A DNA stretch of 23,135 bases from Syncephalis fuscata (lineage: Eukaryota > Zoopagomycota > Zoopagomycetes > Zoopagales > Piptocephalidaceae). The stretch lies in contig JAHLTZ010000137.1 of NCBI GenBank assembly GCA_025786725.1, positions 1-23,135 on the forward strand. Reading direction: 5' to 3'. A model generated the notes under the pieces. That model did not search any database. It was given only the letters and a program-made list of their open reading frames with translations, and had not been told where the DNA came from. This document shows positions 19,145 to 23,135 of this stretch, piece after piece (within the stretch, counting starts at the first letter, position 1; the number at the start of each line of letters is the position of its first letter). The position numbers and the translations under genes were made by a program.

Positions 19145-21153
19145 ATGACGTTCAGCTATAACGATTCGAACAACTCTAGCCTTTTGGCTCCTCGACCTCA
19201 TGATACAAATGCACATCAGCAGCGTCAATCGCGACGTATTAGTCGGAATCGTGAATCTTATGGCTCTATAGAGCCTTCCAGAAGAATTAGCACAGCAACA
19301 CATTCCAGTCTAGCTACGGAGACGAGTACACAGAACTGGTATGAGCGTACACGACGGTCACGACCAGCACTGATGTTCCTTGTATCACTTGTATTATTCA
19401 AGTAAGTTAATAAAAATAGTAATATGAATAATGACAATATTTATTAATCGTCCAACGTTTAGCGATATGCTTATTTATGGCGTAGTGGTACGTGTATAAT
19501 TAGTCAGTAGCTAATGTCAAAAAGATTAATTGAAATTAACAGGTGCCAGTATTGCCATTAATTGTCCGAGAACGGCTGGGCGGCGATGCTAAAAGTGTTG
19601 GATTTCTTTTTGGCAGTGTTGGTAAGTATTTAATTTAATATTGGTTATGTAATGCGCTTACATTAATGAATAAATTATGGTGTACATATAGCTATCGGTA
19701 TTCTTATTGCCACACCAGTCTTTGGTATTCTTAGTGATAAATACAATACACGGCGACGGCCTATGATGGTGGCATTGCTGTGCTGTGCTGTAGCCACATT
19801 TAGTTTTGCATTTGCCACTACTTTCTGGCAACTATTAGTGGCGCGTATTATGCAAGGTGTAGCCGGTGGTGCTTCATGGACCATTAGTTTAAGTATGATT
19901 GCCGATGCATTCCCCCCTAATAAATTAGGCGTAGCTATGGGCTCAGTCTTGGTGTGGAATAGTTTTGGCTTTTTGGCTGGGCCAGCTATTGGCGGATTTC
20001 TATTTGAATATGGCGGCTACAAAATGCCGTTTATCTTTTGTGCGGTCGGTGCACTTATTACGTTATTGGTAGCATCTGTTGTTATCCCTCCAGTATTGGC
20101 CAATGAAGTCACGCTACTTGAACATGATGAAGGATTTACTCCGTCGGCGGGGTCGGTCTTTTACGAATCGGAGAATCCACGGCCTCTTTCACGCACATCT
20201 GATACGTATGTGACGCCGCTAACCGATCCTGAAGATGATGATGGATTGGCGCGCGGCTACTGGGAAGCCGAGTCGGAGTTTGCTCTCTCGCGTATATCGC
20301 TTAATTCGCATGGTCATTCCCCGCTTACCTTTTTTACTCTAATTTGCGACAAGCCTATTATTGTCAATTGTATTACTATTATGGTGGCATCCAGTGTATT
20401 TTCAGGTAAGCAATAACAAAAGTTATCATATTAAGCAATTAACCAATTAAATGTTTAATAAATAGGCATTGAGCCCACACTGCCACTTCACCTTATTGAT
20501 CGGTTCGAGTTGGATCCATCATTAATCGGCCTCTCATTTATGGCTATTGTTCTACCACATATGATTGCCACACCGATGATCGGCTGGCTTTGTGACCGAG
20601 TCAGCTGCAAATCAGTGGCTGCCATTGGTCTGCTGCTCTTTGCTCTTGCCACACCACCTATTGCACTGCCTAGTCAGTTGGATACAGAAATATTATGTTT
20701 AGCAGCATTTGGATTCACGGCAGCTATTGTAAGTAATCTAGCAATTAATTAATTAATTAATTAATTAATCAGTAATGTAACTAATGAATAATTCTATAGG
20801 CTATGACGCCTGTTTTGCCTGACATGGCAAATCATGTTACAGTACGTGGTGGTGGTGCCTATGCTCAAGTATTTGCTCTTTGGAATATGGCTTATAGTCT
20901 AGGTAATTTATTATAAATTGTGCCAATCATTAATGACTTATATAAGTATAAATACATATGGTAAATAGGCATGTTAGTGGGACCTGTAATTTCCGGCTTA
21001 GTGATGGAGCAATATGGCTTTTTGTACAATATGGTTATTTTCGCTGTAATGCTTTTATCTACTGCCCCCTTAATTGCCCAAACTGAGGCAAAGACACGCC
21101 AACGCATTGAAGATGAGAGAAGAATGAGCTATGGCGAGATTGTTGATGTATGA
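19145..21153 (+). CDS. MFS transporter, DHA1/VMAT (SLC18)-like
   Basis: Seven exons join in frame to 541 aa: 19145-19401, 19463-19487, 19543-19621, 19692-20405, 20466-20728, 20800-20902, 20969-21153. An 80-residue hydrophilic Ser/Arg-rich cytosolic N-terminus leads into the first membrane helix. The joined sequence NDMLIYGVVVPVLPLIV marks helix 1, and GILSDKYNTRRRPMM is MFS motif A between helices 2 and 3. ARIMQGVAGGASWTISLS follows, and WNSFGFLAGPAIGGFLFEYG is motif C, typical of proton antiporters. A long acidic central loop separates the halves; the second half has GWLCDRVSCKS, a motif A echo. The arrangement resembles vesicular amine transporters and fungal drug:H+ antiporters; the substrate cannot be told. 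Exon 2 is only 25 nt. The frame extends upstream of 19145 only through non-ATG codons. Its position beside nucleotidases suggests, without proving, a nucleoside/nucleotide-related cargo. Confidence 0.88.
20743..20769. repeat. (AATT)n microsatellite in MFS intron 5
   Basis: About six to seven AATT units within the intron 20729-20799. It has no bearing on the coding frame. Confidence 0.85.
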
Positions 21154-21220
21154 CATGTAGCCAATAACACAAACAAATTATATATATCTCTCTTAGCGTT
21201 GTACTGTTTATCATGACGAC

Positions 21221-21226
21221 AATAAA
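21221..21226 (+). terminator. Candidate poly(A) signal of the MFS gene
   Basis: AATAAA lies 67 nt downstream of the MFS stop codon and about 200 nt before the next ATG, consistent with separate transcripts for MFS and ENPP. Confidence 0.45.
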
Positions 21227-21433
21227 TTTACTTAGCAATTGACTGTGCACACGTGATTTGTCACTTGAAATCTAATGCGCATGACCGCAGTCCACACTCC
21301 TGAACTTCGTAAGCGCATGTTCATTTCTATATTATTCGTTCAAACTATTATTCAGCCGTCCAGTATTCGTATTTCTGACCTATATTTGTGAAAACTAAGG
21401 CTGTATCTTTATACTGTACTATTCTTTTAAGCA

Positions 21434-23135
21434 ATGGCCGACAAAGAAGAGCAATTGCAGCCAAGTGAGACATCACCAATACTGAATACACCACCACCAC
21501 CAACGGATCCTGGCGCAATTGAACCAGAAGAAGAGGCGGCCTTTAATATACAAGGCGGTCGTCATCACGACCGTAGACCACATTCAAGAGCAACTTCACC
21601 TCGAGGCAATCAACGTAGTTCAACTCATCATGGCGGTCGCGGCAATCGAAATAACCGTCACTCGTCTCACGTAAAGACAGAGCAAGACCCGTTGCTTAAT
21701 CACGATAACAACAGCGACATAAATGATATAGATGATATACAAGCAGCCGTAGTAAGTATATTTACTATATATATACAATCTCAATTGACTAATAGGCTGT
21801 AGTTGAGAAGACAGAGACGCCAGCGTGTTTATCATATATCAACGATAGCTTTTATCGCAATATTGATTATTGGCACTTCAATATTTGCCTTGGTAGTTGG
21901 TCCTATCTACTGGGGCCCTATACCTCTATACTCTAACGGTACTGACTGGTTTGCTAAAACAGTTGTTATGATATCGGTCGATGGAATGCGTGCCGACTAT
22001 CTTGATCATGGACAAACCTCAATATTGACACGAATGGCTCGTGAAGGTGTAAGGGCCGAGTACATGCAGCCATCTTTTCCAGTAAGTAAATAAACAAAAT
22101 AATATATCAATAAGCTAACAATGCAATATTACTCTAATGCATCAGTCGACTACATTTGCCAACCATTATACGCTTGTAACTGGACTGTATCCAGAATCAC
22201 ATGGCATTATCAGTAATACCTTTTACGACCCAGAAACTAATGATACATTTTGGTACACGGATCCAGCACGTAGCCATGATAGTAAATGGTGGGGCGGTGA
22301 GCCGGTAAGCGGACACAGAAGCATTGTCAAAACCGCCCTTAACTTATCAGTTTCAATGTCATTCATAGATTTGGGTGACAGCTGTGAAACAAAAACAACG
22401 ATCGGCCATACACATGTGGCCAGGAAGCTCGTCGGAAATAGCTGGCCATCGCCCAACCTACTGGGATCCGTTCAACAAGGATACAACACCGGCCCAAAAG
22501 GCCAATCGGATACTAGACTGGCTTGATATGCCTATGGGCGACAGGCCACAGCTTATCGGTGCCTATATTCCAGCAGTGGATACGGCCGGCCATGACTTTG
22601 GCCCTGATTCATCAGAGGTAAACAATTAAAGCGATAAATAGCGTAGTATAGGCCGACTTATTTATTGATTTATTTCATTCATTTGTTTAATGCGTTAGGT
22701 CGATTTTGCACTACGACAAGTCGATGATATGATGTCGCGTCTATTCAATGGATTAGAACAAAGAAATTTGACAGACATTGTTAATGTGATCGTAGTAAGC
22801 GATCATGGTATGACTCGTGTGAATGAACACCAAGTAATTCATCTTGACAATATTATTGATATGACAAAGGTGGCATCTAATCACGGCTTTCCATTGGCAC
22901 TTTTAACGCCTCATTCGGATAAAGGTAAGCGTGTAACGATCAGTAAGTAGCTATTATTGATTGTAGTACTTGTCTATGACAGATATACATTCACTATATC
23001 AAGCATTGTCTAAGGCTAGTCAAACGTCAAAATTCCAAGTTTACCTTAAAGAATCCGTGCCAAAACACTATCACTTTTCGGCTAATGAGCGTATTTCCGA
23101 TTGTCTGCATTCCTGACTTGGTAAGGCTAAAAGAT
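21434..23135 (+). CDS. NPP1: Ecto-nucleotide pyrophosphatase/phosphodiesterase (ENPP), 3' end off window
   Basis: Exons: 21434-21751, 21803-22081, 22146-22304, 22369-22617, 22699-22924 and 22983 to about 23120. The layout is type II membrane: about 106 hydrophilic cytosolic residues rich in Pro, His, Arg and acid, then basic LRRQRRQRVY, then one helix (about 116-139), then the catalytic domain outside. Catalytic residues of the alkaline-phosphatase-like fold are present: Asp166 (MISVDGMRADYL), Thr202 nucleophile (STTFANHYTLVTGLYPESHG), Asp323/His327 (VDTAGHDFGP) and Asp370-His371 (VVSDHGM). The MWPGSSSEIAG and RPTYWDPFN blocks also match. The family splits NTPs and dinucleotides to NMPs. Exon 6 reads VYLKESVPKHYHFSANERIS, then stops at 23114-23116, while IVCIPDL continues in another frame, so a small indel lies near 23099-23102. 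The later metal-binding His is beyond the window. The symbol is by similarity to yeast Npp1. Confidence 0.9.

Noticed and set aside
22305-22368. Frameshift in ENPP after GGEP
   Set aside because: A clean phase-0 intron (CCG|GTAAGC to CATAG|ATTTGG) joins the two frames, so there is no lesion here.

Overview
The window looks like chromosomal DNA of a fungus, most likely an early-diverging lineage (Mucoromycota or Zoopagomycota grade). This placement is an inference. It rests on many short introns (about 48-105 nt, mostly GTAAGN donors and TAG acceptors), AT-rich intergenic DNA, a Cdc25-type RasGEF with an N-terminal SH3 domain, a Snu66/SART1 splicing factor and secreted apyrases. I see no bacterial or viral genes, CRISPR array, tRNA or rRNA.

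Layout, left to right. (1) 1-650, minus: the 5' part of a UDP-glycosyltransferase gene that runs off the window and carries about three frame breaks, so probably a pseudogene. (2) 651-2429: AT-rich spacer. (3) 2430-3347, minus: a J-domain protein with a mitochondrial-type N-terminus, a C-terminal membrane segment and a 5'UTR intron. (4) 3529-4000: a long, almost perfect inverted repeat (147-nt arms, three transitions). (5) 4177-8689, minus: an 11-exon Cdc25-like Ras exchange factor of 1,295 aa. (6) 8690-10441: spacer with a purine tract and a symmetric pair of CACGCGTG sites. (7) 10442-13253, minus: an 11-exon SART1/Snu66 tri-snRNP protein of 713 aa. (8) 14126-15501 and 16595-18001, minus: two tandem GDA1/CD39 apyrases (NTPDase A and B). 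(9) 19145-21153, plus: a seven-exon MFS transporter of 541 aa. (10) 21434 to the right edge, plus: a membrane-anchored ecto-nucleotide pyrophosphatase/phosphodiesterase (ENPP), cut by the window edge.

The right half (14-23 kb) groups two secreted nucleoside di/triphosphatases, an MFS transporter and an ENPP-type ecto-enzyme, arranged divergently around 18.0-19.1 kb. Together they could degrade extracellular nucleotides and move a product or related molecule across a membrane. The co-location is seen; the joint function is inferred. The left half holds unrelated housekeeping genes for Ras/cAMP-type signalling, splicing and mitochondrial chaperoning.

Exon joins were worked out by hand from splice sites plus reading-frame continuity. 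RasGEF, SART1 and MFS join with consistent phase at every junction. Frame breaks remain in the UGT (about three), NTPDase A (one) and ENPP (one); each is either a real lesion or an assembly error.
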